The notes under the pieces are model-generated. The model made no database searches. It was not told the DNA's origin and worked only from the letters and a program-made list of their open reading frames with translations. From NCBI RefSeq assembly GCF_022374895.2, contig NZ_CP092423.2, forward strand, positions 1,488,001 through 1,552,000: a stretch of 64,000 bases of DNA, read 5' to 3'. Below are positions 54,475 to 64,000 of the stretch, in pieces; the stretch's first letter is position 1; every line of letters begins with the position of its first letter. The stretch comes from Mycobacterium lentiflavum. Lineage in GTDB: Bacteria; Actinomycetota; Actinomycetes; Mycobacteriales; Mycobacteriaceae. Both the position numbers and the translations under genes were made by a program.

Positions 54475-55969
54475 GCCCCGGCATTGCGTTGGCGGCTCGA
54501 ACCCGCGACCAACTGTCCCGTTCGCGCTCGGTCATGTCGTTTGATGTGATCGCACCGAAACAGGCGGCATCGCGGGTGAACCGCTCGGCCGCGTCGGGCA
54601 AGGCGTCGGGGCCCTCTAGACGGAAACAGCTCGGCGCCAGCGGACCGAACAGCAGCGCGCGGCGCAGCTGCGGCCAGTTATTCAGGTCGGGCTCGACCCC
54701 GGCGGCTCGGGCGAAGGTCATCGCCGCGAGGTCCATCCGGGTTTTCTGCGGCGTTCCTCGATTGGCGCGATACGCATCGATCGCTGACCGTTGGTCGCCG
54801 GCGCTGATTGGCGGGACCGCGCCGCCCCATGTATACGCGATCCACCTGGCCTGAAGTTCCAGCGGCACGAAGTATCCGCCTGACTGGTCCCACAGACCCA
54901 TGAACGCCAGGCCGGGAAGGTCGGGATGAAAGGTGTAGCGGTCGGCATCCATGTGCACCGCGTCCAGGTCGAGGATCGCCCGGATGTCGTCACTGAGGAA
55001 CGGCAGACACAGTCGGTAGCCGGTGCCGAACACGATTCCGTCGAAGTCCTCGGCACGCTCGTCGACGAAGGTGACGGTTGGGCCAGCGACAGATTTCATC
55101 CACGGGCGCACGGAGATTCGGCCCTCCGCCACGAGAGGCAGGTAGTGCTGACTCAGCGTCACACCGGCCACGGACAACGAGGGATCGGGCGCGGGCGCGC
55201 CGTACTGATCCGGGCTGCCCGCGGCGCCGACGACGATCTGCTTGAGGAATTGGTCGACGTCGGCCGGGGTGAGAGCCTCGGTTGCCAGGGCGCCGTACCG
55301 GGTATAGAGCCTGTTGTCGGACGGGACTCCGGCAGCGAACTTCGGCGCGATGTAACGTTGCCGCCGCTGAGTTACGACGACGCGTGCCGCGCCCAATTCA
55401 GCGACTTCTGAGGCGATTTCCAGGGCACTGATCGCGCAACCCGCGACCAGAACTCGCTTGCCGCGATACGTCAATCCGCCCCGGTAGTGATAAGTGGAGA
55501 TGGCTCCCGCCGAGCCGGAGAAGGTCTCGAGTCCCGGCACGGCGGGGATGGCGGGGGCATGAAATCGTCCGCTGGCTACCACAATTCGGTCAAAACTTTC
55601 GTCGGTGCCAGCGTGGGTCACGATCCAGCCGACTCCGTTCCTCCTGACCAGTTCGACCCGGGTGCTTAGCCGGATGCGCGGCGTGAGCCCGAACGTGTGG
55701 GCGTAGCGGTGCAGGTAGTCGAGAACCTCGCGGTTGGACAGGTAGACGTGGTCGGTCGTGTGATCGAGGTCGCTGAAGGCCGTGACGGTGCGGCTGCTGT
55801 TGGTGTGCATGCTCGGCCACACACCACTACGGCCATCGAGGGCCGTCCATTGCCCGCCCAGCATTGGGCCTTGCTCGAAGATGGTCGGCTCAAATCCCTG
55901 CTGCGCCAGCCAACGCGCGGCGACCAGTCCGCTCGGTCCGGCGCCGATCACCGCAACGTTTTCCGTCAT
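54446..55969 (-). CDS. Flavin-containing monooxygenase
   Basis: The 507-residue enzyme has an FAD site (NVAVIGAGPSGLVAARWLAQ), the FMO fingerprint region FHAPAIPAVPGLETFSGSAG, a second dinucleotide site (RVLVAGCAISALEIASEVAE) and a late IVFGTGYRLCLPFL. It probably inserts oxygen into N- or S-containing groups or ketones using NADPH. I chose ATG 55969; a longer frame adds an unconvincing leader. It is divergent from the LLM oxidoreductase at 56074. Confidence 0.88.
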   Translation of the reverse strand: MTENVAVIGAGPSGLVAARWLAQQGFEPTIFEQGPMLGGQWTALDGRSGVWPSMHTNSSRTVTAFSDLDHTTDHVYLSNREVLDYLHRYAHTFGLTPRIRLSTRVELVRRNGVGWIVTHAGTDESFDRIVVASGRFHAPAIPAVPGLETFSGSAGAISTYHYRGGLTYRGKRVLVAGCAISALEIASEVAELGAARVVVTQRRQRYIAPKFAAGVPSDNRLYTRYGALATEALTPADVDQFLKQIVVGAAGSPDQYGAPAPDPSLSVAGVTLSQHYLPLVAEGRISVRPWMKSVAGPTVTFVDERAEDFDGIVFGTGYRLCLPFLSDDIRAILDLDAVHMDADRYTFHPDLPGLAFMGLWDQSGGYFVPLELQARWIAYTWGGAVPPISAGDQRSAIDAYRANRGTPQKTRMDLAAMTFARAAGVEPDLNNWPQLRRALLFGPLAPSCFRLEGPDALPDAAERFTRDAACFGAITSNDMTERERDSWSRVRAANAMPGLSPPDPPPI

Positions 55970-56073
55970 CGGAGAAACTGTCGCACGAGTGCGGCCCACC
56001 CGGGATCTGATCCGATGACATGCGAGCGTCCATGCGGTTGACTAGTAACGGTCAGTCGGGAAGGGAGCAAGAC

Positions 56074-56901
56074 GTGGGGTTCGGTGTCCTGACTTTTGTG
56101 ACCGACGAGGGAATCGGCCCCGTCGAGCTGGCCGGCGCACTCGAGGAGCGGGGCTTTGAGTCGCTGTATTTGGCCGAGCACTCGCACATCCCGGTCGACC
56201 CGCAAACCCCGTACCCGAGCGGTGGCCCGATTCCGCGAAAGTATTACCGCACGCTGGATCCGTTTGTGGCGCTGACGGCAGCGGCAGTCGCGACCCGGAA
56301 TCTGCTGTTGGGCACCGGAATCGCGCTGGTGGTGCAACGCGATCCGATTCACACGGCCAAAGAAGTCGCATCGCTTGATCTGGTGTCGCAGGGGCGCGTC
56401 CGCTTCGGCGTCGGTGTGGGCTGGCTGCGCGAAGAGATTGCGAACCACGGCGTCGACCCCTCCGTGCGCGGCCGCGTCGTCGACGAACGACTGGACGCAA
56501 TGATCCAAATCTGGACGCAGGAGAAAGCGGAATACCATGGAAAATTCGTCGACTTCGACCCGATCTACAGCTGGCCCAAGCCGATTCAGCAACCGTATCC
56601 GCCGCTATACCTGGGCGGGGGACCGGCGGGCTTCAAGCGGATGGCCCGGCTCAATGCGGGCTGGCTCTCGATGACGCCGTCCGCTAAGGAGCTCGCGCCC
56701 CAGCTCGACCAGTTGCGTGAGGTGGCGGGCCAGGACGTACCGATCGTCCACTTCCACGGCGGTGAGCCCACCGCGAAAGAGTTAGCCGGCTGCCGCGATC
56801 TCGGATTGGAGCACATCTTGCTGGACCTGCCCACCGCGCCGCGAGACGAGACGCTTCGGCTGTTGGATGGGCTGCGGGCCGAGATCGCCAAGCTAGCGTA
56901 A
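56074..56901 (+). CDS. LLM-class F420-dependent oxidoreductase
   Basis: The 275-residue luciferase-like enzyme has GVLTFVTDEGIGPVELAGAL, EERGFESLYLAEHSHIPVDP, YYRTLDPFVALTAAAVATRN, GRVRFGVGVGWLREEIANHG and PPLYLGGGPAGFKRMARLN. It is a paralogue of the gene at 36292. GTG 56074 follows a strong AAGGGAG site. Substrate unknown. Confidence 0.88.
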   Translation: MGFGVLTFVTDEGIGPVELAGALEERGFESLYLAEHSHIPVDPQTPYPSGGPIPRKYYRTLDPFVALTAAAVATRNLLLGTGIALVVQRDPIHTAKEVASLDLVSQGRVRFGVGVGWLREEIANHGVDPSVRGRVVDERLDAMIQIWTQEKAEYHGKFVDFDPIYSWPKPIQQPYPPLYLGGGPAGFKRMARLNAGWLSMTPSAKELAPQLDQLREVAGQDVPIVHFHGGEPTAKELAGCRDLGLEHILLDLPTAPRDETLRLLDGLRAEIAKLA

Positions 56902-56903
56902 AG

Positions 56904-58376
56904 CTAAGTACCGCAGAAGGTTTGGTAGTTGCCGAAGTCCTCGGGGGCCGGACTGGTATAGCGCTCGAGGCCCGGCCGTTCGTCGTACGGGGCGGCGACG
57001 GCGTCCAGCAGCTGGCGCACCGGGCCGAGATCGCCCGCCGTCGCGGCAGTCAGGGCTTCCTCGACCAGATGGTTACGCGGAATATAGACCGGGTTGGCGC
57101 GATCCATCGATTCGGCGTCCGGGCCCAACCGGTGCCAGCGCGACATCCATGCGTCGAAGCCGGCGAGGTCGATGAAGAGGCCGCGTGCGGGTTCGGCATC
57201 CCCTCGGGCTGCTCGGCCCAGCTGGCGGAAGAAGGAGGTGTAGTCGACTCGGCTTTGCCTGAGCAGGCGCAGCAACTCGGCGACCAATGACGCGAGGGTC
57301 GCGGCGTCGACGTCGGCGGGCAAGCCGAGTTTGGTGCGCATGCCGGACGACCAGGTGGCGTCGTATTCGGTTTGAAATGCCCCGAATGCCTGCTCGGCGA
57401 ACGCGATTCCCTCGTCGACGTCGTCGGCAAGTAAGGGAAGCAGGGCCTCGGCGAACCGGGCCAGATTCCACCCGACAATGGCGGCCTGATTGCCGTACGC
57501 GTAGCGGCCCCAGTGGTCGATCGAACTGAAGACAGTGTCGGGGTCGTAGGCTTCCATGAACGCGCACGGGCCATAGTCGATCGTCTCGCCGGAGATCGTG
57601 GTGTTGTCGGTGTTCATCACCCCATGGACGAATCCGATCAGCATCCATTGCGCGACCAGGGAGGCCTGGACACCGACCACCGATTCGAACAGCGCGCGAT
57701 AAGGGTGTTCGGCGTCGGCTGCCGCGGGGTAGTGGCGCGCGATCGCATGGTCGGCGAGGCGGCGCAGCAAGTCAGCGTCGCGGGTCAAAGCGGCGTATTG
57801 GAAGCTGCCGACGCGGAGGTGACTACTGGCGACGCGAACGAGCACGGCGCCCGGCAGCAGTGTCTCGCGCTGCACCGGGCGCCCGGTGGCGACCACGGCC
57901 AGGGAGCGCGTCGTCGGCACGCCCAGCGCATGCATCGCTTCGCTGATCACGTACTCGCGCAGCATGGGGCCCACCGCCGCGAGGCCGTCGCCGCCGCGGG
58001 CGAACGGCGTCGGGCCCGAGCCTTTGAGGTGGAGGTCGCGAATTCGCCCAAGCTCGTCGGACAGCTCACCTAGCAGCAACGCACGTCCGTCGCCCAGCCG
58101 CGGCTGAAGGCCGCCGAATTGGTGCCCGGCGTAGGCCTGTGCCACCGGCACCGCGCCAGGCGGCAGCAGGTTGCCAACGAGGAATCGCAGGCCGTCGGGG
58201 CTGGCCAGCCACGACGCGTCGAGGCCGAGCCCGGCGGCCAGCGGCTCGTTGAGCACGAGCAGCTGCGGGTCCGGGATGGTCTCGGACTGCCAGCGGACAC
58301 CCATCTCGGGCAGCTCGCGGGCGAAGCGGTCTTGCAGGGGGACGCGGATCTCCGATGCAACACTCACGTCGTCCAC
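56904..58376 (-). CDS. selO: Protein adenylyltransferase SelO
   Basis: SelO is a pseudokinase that transfers AMP to Ser, Thr or Tyr of proteins and helps with oxidative stress. The 490-residue protein shows [60 protein letters not shown] and the catalytic/metal region [20 protein letters not shown], all diagnostic. The C-terminal Cys of FCGT occupies the position of selenocysteine or Cys in other SelO proteins. It is convergent with the LLM gene, two bases apart. Confidence 0.93.
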   Translation of the reverse strand: MDDVSVASEIRVPLQDRFARELPEMGVRWQSETIPDPQLLVLNEPLAAGLGLDASWLASPDGLRFLVGNLLPPGAVPVAQAYAGHQFGGLQPRLGDGRALLLGELSDELGRIRDLHLKGSGPTPFARGGDGLAAVGPMLREYVISEAMHALGVPTTRSLAVVATGRPVQRETLLPGAVLVRVASSHLRVGSFQYAALTRDADLLRRLADHAIARHYPAAADAEHPYRALFESVVGVQASLVAQWMLIGFVHGVMNTDNTTISGETIDYGPCAFMEAYDPDTVFSSIDHWGRYAYGNQAAIVGWNLARFAEALLPLLADDVDEGIAFAEQAFGAFQTEYDATWSSGMRTKLGLPADVDAATLASLVAELLRLLRQSRVDYTSFFRQLGRAARGDAEPARGLFIDLAGFDAWMSRWHRLGPDAESMDRANPVYIPRNHLVEEALTAATAGDLGPVRQLLDAVAAPYDERPGLERYTSPAPEDFGNYQTFCGT

Positions 58377-58391
58377 ACTACGAGCATTGAC

Positions 58392-58958
58392 TTAGCCGAT
58401 GACTTGGCGGAGCGCATCGCGAGCGCGGTCGAGCATCGACGCGAATGGTCCGATCGCGAAATTCAACTTCGCCGACTCCACGCCGGGGTGCGGGTGCGTC
58501 GGGGCGATCGCCTGGGCTGCCTTAACCGCTGTGGTCATCCGCTTGAGATCATCTGCGTCAAGAACCATTTCCAGATAAGGGAATTCGTTGTTCTCCTCGT
58601 TCGCCGCATGATCGAGAACTGCCTCTCGCAGCTTGGTGAGTTCGTCGATGAACTCTTGCGAAGTAATGTCCAGCTTTTCGATTCGCGACAGCAGCTCTTT
58701 GGCTTCGTGCTCTTCTTCGAGTCGGGCGTCGACGACGGCGTCGCCCGCATCGGCCTCGCGCCGGACGCGAGGATGTACCACCATTTCCTCGGCGGTCTCA
58801 TGAACGGCCAGCAATTGACGCAAGGCCGCGAACGGTTTCTCACGTGCTTGGGGGTCGGACGCGAACAGCACCTCGTCGAACATGTCCTCGATCAGGTTGT
58901 GTTGCGCTTTGAGAAATGCGACCACTTCGTCGGGGGATTCGATGATCATCTCGGTCAC
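58392..58958 (-). CDS. Hemerythrin-domain protein
   Basis: This 188-residue protein has the di-iron hemerythrin pattern: AFLKAQHNLIEDMFDEVL (His and Glu), AVHETAEEMVVHPRVR (His, Glu, His), EEEHEAKELLSRIEKLD (His) and LDHAANEENNEFPYL (His and Glu). It may sense or store O2 or NO, or protect iron. It is upstream of selO on the same strand with a 15-base gap, so the two are probably expressed together in redox stress. Confidence 0.9.
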   Translation of the reverse strand: MTEMIIESPDEVVAFLKAQHNLIEDMFDEVLFASDPQAREKPFAALRQLLAVHETAEEMVVHPRVRREADAGDAVVDARLEEEHEAKELLSRIEKLDITSQEFIDELTKLREAVLDHAANEENNEFPYLEMVLDADDLKRMTTAVKAAQAIAPTHPHPGVESAKLNFAIGPFASMLDRARDALRQVIG

Positions 58959-59150
58959 GGGTACCTCCGGAATCAGGGCGATAGAAAACTTTCGGCCGTC
59001 GGGCTGGGCGCCATCTGTTAACGCGTACCCGGGTTGGGCCTACGTAAACGCCCGCGCGCTGATCAGCAACCTTTTCTGGCCGGTAGCCATGCGCAGGTCT
59101 TGGTGGAGTTGCTCAGAGACCGCCGAAACTCGGCGTGAGACCATCGTGCG

Positions 59151-60023
59151 ATGCAGCTCGGATTGCACGCACTGGGGATCGGGGCCGGCGCAGACCGGGC
59201 GGTAATCGATGCCGTCGCCTCGTGTGCGGACGAATGCGGCTTCGCCACGCTCTGGGCGGGCGAGCACGTCGTGATGGTGGACCGATCCGCCTCGCCCTAC
59301 CCATACTCCGACGACGGTGTCATTGCCGTTCCGGCACAAGCGGATTGGCTTGACCCGATGATCGCCCTGGCGTTCGCCGCGGCGGCGTCTTCGCGGATCA
59401 CGATCGCGACAGGCGTCTTACTGCTGCCCGAGCATAATCCGGTGGTAGTGGCCAAGCAGGCCGCGAGCCTGGATCGGCTGAGCGGTGGGCGGCTGACCCT
59501 CGGTGTGGGGATCGGGTGGTCCAAAGATGAATTCGCCGCTCTTGGAGTGCCTTTCGAGAATCGAGCGGCCCGCACGGCTGAATACGTTGCCGCGATGCGC
59601 GCGTTGTGGCGCGACGACGTGTCTACGTTCGACGGGAACTTCGTCGGCTTCGACTCGATCCGGGTGAATCCCAAACCGGTTCGTGATCGCAGTATCCCGA
59701 TTGTGTTGGGGGGCAACAGCGACCCCGCACTACGACGGATCGCGAGCTGGGGCGACGGCTGGTACGGGTTCAACCTCGACGACGTGGCGGCGGTGCGTGA
59801 GTGCGTCGACAAGCTGAATCGATGGTGTGCCGAGGCAGGTCGCGACCGTGCCGAACTGCGGCTGGCGGTGGCGCTGCGCAGTCCGTGCGAGAACGACGTC
59901 GACGCGCTAGCTGAATTAGGCGTCGACGAACTGGTGCTGGTGGCAACCCCGCCCGAGCGCGCAGACGCGGTCGCCGGCTGGGTTGCCGCGCTTGCCGATC
60001 GGTGGATCAACAATCGCAGCTAG
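59151..60023 (+). CDS. LLM-class F420-dependent oxidoreductase
   Basis: The 290-residue luciferase-like protein has [80 protein letters not shown] and [20 protein letters not shown]. It is more diverged than the genes at 36292 and 56074 and belongs to a different F420 subgroup. Start ATG 59151. Substrate unknown. Confidence 0.88.
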   Translation: MQLGLHALGIGAGADRAVIDAVASCADECGFATLWAGEHVVMVDRSASPYPYSDDGVIAVPAQADWLDPMIALAFAAAASSRITIATGVLLLPEHNPVVVAKQAASLDRLSGGRLTLGVGIGWSKDEFAALGVPFENRAARTAEYVAAMRALWRDDVSTFDGNFVGFDSIRVNPKPVRDRSIPIVLGGNSDPALRRIASWGDGWYGFNLDDVAAVRECVDKLNRWCAEAGRDRAELRLAVALRSPCENDVDALAELGVDELVLVATPPERADAVAGWVAALADRWINNRS

Positions 60024-60057
60024 ACCTGCGGCGATGGGGGTAGGCTGCGCGACAGAC

Positions 60058-60678
60058 ATGACAGAAGTGATCCTGCCCCGCCAGCTCACCGACATCAGCG
60101 CTGAGGTCCGCAATGTCGCGCCGCCGCCGATGCCGCAACTGCCGCAGCCATACGGCTTGCGACTCGTCGATGCGGACGCCGACGCCGAGATGATCTCGGA
60201 GTGGATGAACCGACCGCATCTGGCCGAATCGTGGGAGTATCCGTGGCCGGCCGAGCGCTGGCGTCGTTACCTGCGTGCGCAACTCGAGAGCAGCTTCTCT
60301 CGCCCCCTGTTGGCCAGCCTGGAGGGGATAGACCGCGGGTACCTCGAACTCTATAGGGCAGCAAAGGATTCCATTGCGGGCAGATATGAGTACGACCCCT
60401 ACGATTTGGGCCTACACGTCGCGGTGGCCGATTTGGATCATATAAGCCGGGGACACGTCAGTTACTTGCTGCCGCACTTGGTGGTCAGCATCTTCAATCT
60501 CGAACCACAATGTCGCCGAATCATGTTCGATCCGGACCACCGCAACGTCGCGGCGCGCAAGTTCTGTGAGCGGGGCGGCTGCGCTTTTCTCGGCGAGCAC
60601 GACATGTCCAACCGGCGGATGGCGCTGTACGTTTTGCCCCGCACGCCCGACGACGTGCCCCGGGCCCGCGAGCGCTGA
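60058..60678 (+). CDS. mbtK: Lysine N-acyltransferase MbtK-like (siderophore acyltransferase)
   Basis: MbtK (Rv1347c) attaches the long acyl chain to the hydroxylysine of mycobactin. This 206-residue GNAT-fold protein shares [40 protein letters not shown], and [20 protein letters not shown], ending [19 protein letters not shown]. It starts at ATG 60058, about 34 bases after the LLM gene. I looked for an IdeR iron box upstream and saw only a weak TAGGCT match. The rest of the mycobactin cluster is not in the window. Confidence 0.9.
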   Translation: MTEVILPRQLTDISAEVRNVAPPPMPQLPQPYGLRLVDADADAEMISEWMNRPHLAESWEYPWPAERWRRYLRAQLESSFSRPLLASLEGIDRGYLELYRAAKDSIAGRYEYDPYDLGLHVAVADLDHISRGHVSYLLPHLVVSIFNLEPQCRRIMFDPDHRNVAARKFCERGGCAFLGEHDMSNRRMALYVLPRTPDDVPRARER

Positions 60679-60703
60679 GTTGTCTCTGCGAAAGTGAGTA
60701 GCG

Positions 60704-61762
60704 ATGTGGGCTCGGCTTGTGGTGGCGCCATGGTGGGTGCTGTGGCTGGTGAATGCGGCAACGTTCACGATCACGCTGTCGGTGATCTGCGGCCTGGGGC
60801 TGCCCGGGTTTGCGGCATCCGGCTGGGCCTGGCCGTTGTTGTCGGTGCTGCTGTTCAGCGTGATCGTGACCGCGCTGCTGACGCGTGCCCGGCGGCCGAT
60901 TCAGCAAAGCTACGCGCGGACCGTGACCGGACTGGACCTGGCGCAACGATCCCAAGCCGTCAAGGCGCTGCGTCGCGGTGAGGTTCCGACGGACCCGGCA
61001 GTTTTGGCGGCTGCCGTCCGCATCGGTGAGCTTTCGATGGCTTACCAGCGTCGGGTGCCGGTGTGGCAGCGCAGGGTGGCGTGGATCGTCCCCGTCCTCT
61101 GGGGGGTCGCCGCGGTGCTGGAATTCCTCGGCAACGACGCGAGGGCCGGGCTGACCTGGAGCGCGTTGGCGTCGCTGGTGGCGGCCCGAATGGCCTGGGC
61201 GACGCACAAAGCACGCCAGTTGCCAACACGTGTCGCGATCCTGCGCTCGGCGGCCGACTCCAGCCCCCAAACACTCTCGGTGCTGGCCGGGGCGCACGAC
61301 TGCGCCGCGCCGCCGCCCGACCGGCGGTTTCGGCTGTCCTTTGCCGTCGTTGTCGTCATCGCGGTCGCGGGAGCAGTTTTCGCGGTGTATGAGCAGGGCG
61401 GGCCGAGCCGGGACTGCCGTACCGCCGACGCGGTCGTGGGGTTCATTCACGAACACCCCGGCATGCTCGATGCGTCTTTGATCACGCCCGGCGGCCCCGG
61501 CCTCGACAAGTACCAGGACTGGTCGGATCGGCTCGTCGCTTACTCGCAGCAGGCGTCAGCACCCGACATCGCACAACATCTGCAGCGCATCGCGAAGATC
61601 TCCACCGATGCGGTAGCGGTGGTGACCGAGGCGCGACGTGACTCGTTCGCGTCCCAGTCCACCGACGAAATGCTCGCTCGCCAAGCTACTTACCACGGCC
61701 TCGTCAGTCAGCTGGTCGATGAGGACAAAGCCCTCATCCCGCCGTGTCATCCGCACCGCTAA
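60704..61762 (+). CDS. Polytopic membrane protein of unknown function
   Basis: The 352-residue protein has about five membrane segments: VAPWWVLWLVNAATFTITLS, WAWPLLSVLLFSVIVTALL, AWIVPVLWGVAAVLEFLG, WSALASLVAARMAW and LSFAVVVVIAVAGAVFAVY. The C-terminal 100 residues are soluble, with Cys in SRDCRTADAV and PPCHPH. It lies 25 bases behind the MbtK-like gene. I do not recognise a family. Confidence 0.7.
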   Translation: MWARLVVAPWWVLWLVNAATFTITLSVICGLGLPGFAASGWAWPLLSVLLFSVIVTALLTRARRPIQQSYARTVTGLDLAQRSQAVKALRRGEVPTDPAVLAAAVRIGELSMAYQRRVPVWQRRVAWIVPVLWGVAAVLEFLGNDARAGLTWSALASLVAARMAWATHKARQLPTRVAILRSAADSSPQTLSVLAGAHDCAAPPPDRRFRLSFAVVVVIAVAGAVFAVYEQGGPSRDCRTADAVVGFIHEHPGMLDASLITPGGPGLDKYQDWSDRLVAYSQQASAPDIAQHLQRIAKISTDAVAVVTEARRDSFASQSTDEMLARQATYHGLVSQLVDEDKALIPPCHPHR

Positions 61763-61788
61763 GGCGCTGTCCGTCAACAGATTTCGCA

Positions 61789-62886
61789 TCAGTAATCGTG
61801 ACTAGCCAACGAGATGTCGCCTAGCCGTTGCGTCTCGTCGAGTGACAGCACCGCCGGAACCATTTCGCTGGTGACCAACCCGTGGTGGTCGGTCAGCTCG
61901 TCGACGATATCGAAACTACGCGCGATCGATTCCGGCGTGTCGACGACGATGGTCGTAACCGGCACCCGTCGCGCGACCTGAAAAAACTTGTCCCCGTGCG
62001 GTTTATGGTCACCGTGAAATCCCCACATGCCGCGCAGCACCGTCGCCCCCCGCGCCGTTCCCGACCGCATCAGGCGTTGCACGAGGGCACGATGGATCGG
62101 CAGCGCGTCGTACCGGGTGGCTTCGGCGGTGTACACCATCAGCTTTTGCCACAGGGTGCGTCCCTGGTCGTCCGTCATCGGCAGCTGCTGTGGGCGGGCG
62201 AACATCTCACCGTCGCGTTTGCACAAGCGCACCCGTTCGACCGTCAACAGCGGTGCGGCCAGCACATCGGCCAATTCCGTTGCGGCAGCGCAAACCTGCT
62301 CAGTCGAGCCGATGCCGATGATCATCATCGGGACATTGACATTGCGGCCGAAGAAGTGCGCCCGGCGGCGTTGTCCGTGGACGGTGCCGTCGACGCCGAG
62401 AAGCGCTATGGCACCTGCGAATCCGTGCCGATACATCCGTTCGCAGACCGCGTAGTACGCTGCTCTCCCGGCGACGCGCTCTTGCCGGCCGACATACACC
62501 GTCAGTTTTGCGGCATCGCCGTTGTGCGTATCGAAGTCGCCGAGCGCGTCGATACCTCGTTGCCGGGTGACCAGTCGCGCCCGCTCCAGCGTCAGCAGTC
62601 CGCGCCCGGTCTGCGCGGCGACTTCGTCGACCAGGGAACGGATCTTCGGCTCGATGTCGACCGCGGCGATCGCGATCGCCGGATCCTCGGACAGGCTCAA
62701 CGACACGTCGCTGCGCAGCTCATGGCTCGCCCCGAAACTGGCGATGCCGCGCAGCATCACGCTGGTCGCAACATCGTTGGCGCCGAACAGATCGAACATC
62801 GCGTCGGCCAGGAAGCGCCTCTCGTCGCCGACCGCGCGCTGGCGTTCGCCGAAGTACGCGGTCAACTTCAGGCAGGGTTGGTTCAT
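61789..62886 (-). CDS. Tandem DUF190 protein
   Basis: The 365-residue protein consists of two to three DUF190 units: CLKLTAYFGERQRAVGDERR, LTVYVGRQERVAGRAAYYAV and KLMVYTAEATRYDALPIHRA begin successive repeats, each with a helix and GA(T/S)-V-L-R-G beneath (VMLRGIASFGASHELRSD, TVLRGMWGFHGDHKP). DUF190 genes commonly accompany crcB fluoride-channel genes. Start ATG 62886 overlaps the crcB stop by four bases; longer frames are shadows. It corresponds to Rv3071. Confidence 0.9.
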   Translation of the reverse strand: MNQPCLKLTAYFGERQRAVGDERRFLADAMFDLFGANDVATSVMLRGIASFGASHELRSDVSLSLSEDPAIAIAAVDIEPKIRSLVDEVAAQTGRGLLTLERARLVTRQRGIDALGDFDTHNGDAAKLTVYVGRQERVAGRAAYYAVCERMYRHGFAGAIALLGVDGTVHGQRRRAHFFGRNVNVPMMIIGIGSTEQVCAAATELADVLAAPLLTVERVRLCKRDGEMFARPQQLPMTDDQGRTLWQKLMVYTAEATRYDALPIHRALVQRLMRSGTARGATVLRGMWGFHGDHKPHGDKFFQVARRVPVTTIVVDTPESIARSFDIVDELTDHHGLVTSEMVPAVLSLDETQRLGDISLASHDY

Positions 62887-63251
62887 AGCTGCTCCGCCAA
62901 CCATTGTCCGAGTAGTGCCGCGGCGACGCCGAGCACGACGCTGACCACGATGTTGGCGATCGCAGCCCACGTGCGGCGCTCCTCGCCGAGTCGCTGAGTC
63001 TCTAGCATCCAGGTGGAAAAGGTGGTGTAGGCACCGACGAACGCGGTGCCGGCCAGCAACGCCGCATCCTTGCTCAACGCCAGGCCGCCGAGAAACCCGA
63101 GCAGCGCCGCGCCGCTGATGTTCACCGCCAGCGTGCCAACCGGAAAAGGTCGTGCCACCCGGCGGGTGACCGTGCGGTCCACCAGGAAGCGAGAGACCGA
63201 ACCGATGCCGCCGATCAGCGCGACCCCGGCCCAGACCAAGAACGTCGTCAC
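62883..63251 (-). CDS. crcB: Fluoride channel subunit CrcB/Fluc
   Basis: CrcB exports fluoride as a dual-topology dimer. The 122-residue protein has four helices, with [12 protein letters not shown] in helix 1, [13 protein letters not shown] in helix 2 and the signature [14 protein letters not shown] in helix 3. It starts at GTG 63251, overlapping the upstream crcB, and ends in an ATGA overlap with DUF190. Two adjacent crcB genes form a heterodimer in many Gram-positives. Confidence 0.93.
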   Translation of the reverse strand: MTTFLVWAGVALIGGIGSVSRFLVDRTVTRRVARPFPVGTLAVNISGAALLGFLGGLALSKDAALLAGTAFVGAYTTFSTWMLETQRLGEERRTWAAIANIVVSVVLGVAAALLGQWLAEQL

Positions 63252-63646
63252 GAGCGCACCCGCACCCGGCGCACCAAAGCGGTCGCCAGGTGTGCGGCGA
63301 GCAACCCGAGCGCGATGCTGGTGACGGTGTAGGCCAGCGCCAGCAGCCAGTGCCCGTGTTCGAGCATCTTCAGCGTCTCGACTAGCATGGTCGAAAAAGT
63401 CGTTAAGCCGCCGCATAATCCGGTGCCCAGCAGCGGTCGTCGATAACTCGACAGCGGCAATCGTTCCAGCAGGCGGGTGGTGAAGTAACCCACCAGGAAG
63501 GCGCCAACGATGTTGACGACGAACGTCGGCCACGGCCACGTCGACGGGTCAGGATGAGCAAGAGTGCTGAGCGCCGCGCGGGCGACCGAGCCCACCGCTC
63601 CGCCGGCAAAAACCGCGCCCAACTCGCGATAGTCAGGTCGTGCCAC
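63248..63646 (-). CDS. crcB: Fluoride channel subunit CrcB/Fluc
   Basis: The 132-residue second subunit has [14 protein letters not shown] in helix 1, [13 protein letters not shown] in helix 2 and the signature [15 protein letters not shown] in helix 3. I chose GTG 63646, preceded by AAAGGGAACC. Each subunit retains the TTFST motif and an Asn in helix 2, so both look functional. It is divergent from pgm with an 80-base gap. Confidence 0.93.
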   Translation of the reverse strand: MARPDYRELGAVFAGGAVGSVARAALSTLAHPDPSTWPWPTFVVNIVGAFLVGYFTTRLLERLPLSSYRRPLLGTGLCGGLTTFSTMLVETLKMLEHGHWLLALAYTVTSIALGLLAAHLATALVRRVRVRS

Positions 63647-63675
63647 CGGTTGGTTCCCTTTCGTTTGCCAATGCG

Positions 63676-63688
63676 CTACGCAGCGTAG
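63676..63688. promoter_or_regulatory. 13-base palindrome in the crcB-pgm divergent region
   Basis: CTACGCAGCGTAG is a perfect odd palindrome about its middle base, midway between the two start codons. It could be an operator. I saw no fluoride-riboswitch consensus beside it. Confidence 0.3.
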
Positions 63689-63726
63689 AGCGACGTGCGC
63701 GTCCGACACGGGCACAATCTGTAGAC

Positions 63727-64000
63727 ATGGCCAACCCGCGAGCCGGTCAGCCGGCCCAGCCCGAAGACCTCGTCGACCTATCCCATTTAGTCACGGCGTA
63801 CTACACCATCCAACCCGACCCCGACGACGTGGCGCAGCAGGTGGCCTTTGGGACGTCGGGTCACCGTGGCTCGGCCCTGGGTGGCGCGTTCAACGAGGCC
63901 CATATCTTGGCGATCACCCAGGCGATCGTCGAGTACCGGGCAGCGCACGGCACCACCGGTCCGTTGTTCATCGGCCGCGACACCCACGGCCTCTCCGAAC
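63727..64000 (+). CDS. pgm: Phosphoglucomutase, N-terminal part (cut by window end)
   Basis: The start codon ATG 63727 opens [20 protein letters not shown], followed by the family-typical [36 protein letters not shown] and [13 protein letters not shown]. This is the alpha-D-glucose-1,6-phosphomutase seen as PgmA (Rv3068c), which links glycolysis to glycan synthesis by interconverting glucose 1- and 6-phosphate. The phospho-Ser loop itself lies beyond the window. Confidence 0.92.
   Translation, partial: MANPRAGQPAQPEDLVDLSHLVTAYYTIQPDPDDVAQQVAFGTSGHRGSALGGAFNEAHILAITQAIVEYRAAHGTTGPLFIGRDTHGLSE

Noticed and set aside
60024..60057. IdeR iron box before the MbtK-like gene
   Set aside because: Only TAGGCT matches the 19-base consensus; the other half is absent.
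1..64000. CRISPR array, insertion sequence or prophage
   Set aside because: I saw no regularly spaced repeats, transposase, integrase or phage structural genes; the only candidates for past mobility are the ssrA scar and the toxin locus.

Overview
The window is high-GC chromosomal DNA from a Mycobacterium, most likely a slow grower. Evidence: an fprA-prfB-mechanosensitive channel-ftsE-ftsX-smpB block in the order known from M. tuberculosis (Rv3106 to Rv3100c), a tmRNA encoding the mycobacterial tag ADSHQRDYALAA, MmpS/MmpL transporters, type VII secretion substrates, an MbtK-like acyltransferase, four F420-type LLM oxidoreductases and DUF732 secreted proteins. The right end (tandem DUF190, two crcB genes, pgm) matches the Rv3071-Rv3068c neighbourhood, so the two conserved ends bracket a species-variable interior. 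I cannot name the species from sequence alone.

Layout. 0-12 kb: a small PPOX flavoprotein, two small membrane proteins, fprA, prfB, an MscS-type channel, ftsEX, smpB, a DMT transporter, an AAA+ ATPase with a TPR membrane partner, and a mycothiol-dependent isomerase-type protein. 11.7-15 kb: ssrA with its own promoter and a strong terminator, FKBP, a galM-like lipoprotein, a degenerate second copy of the ssrA 3' end, a Thr/Pro-rich secreted protein and the remains of a LuxR regulator. 15-26.5 kb: mmpS-mmpL, a Cys-rich miniprotein, a universal stress protein, and exported or cell-wall proteins (beta-lactamase-fold hydrolase, Tat-lipoprotein amidase, CAP protein, PstS), plus a zinc-ribbon SDR and a membrane-anchored Mrr-type nuclease. 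26.4-32.2 kb: a six-gene leftward operon (LLM oxidoreductase, sulfotransferase, DUF1214-like protein, TetR, two SDRs) with a perfect inverted repeat before its first gene.

32.3-36.3 kb is the most interesting part. An EspC-like type VII target is followed by a 641-residue WXG-type modular protein with a variable C-terminal domain, by a translationally overlapping small gene that is a good immunity candidate, and by fragments and paralogues of toxin, immunity and Imm63-like genes. The fragments fit a duplicated toxin-immunityA-Imm63 unit that later lost its middle. G+C drops sharply there.

36.3-51.4 kb: LLM oxidoreductase, a Rv2952-like methyltransferase, a potassium channel with NAD-binding domains on both sides of the pore, a type I glutamine synthetase, a four-gene phospholipid-synthesis-plus-ABC-exporter operon, cytochrome P450, two DUF732 proteins and a second mmpL lacking mmpS. 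51.8-64 kb: an SDR-sulfotransferase fusion, an FMO-type monooxygenase, LLM oxidoreductases, SelO, hemerythrin, an MbtK-like acyltransferase, a membrane protein, the DUF190/crcB fluoride operon and the start of pgm.
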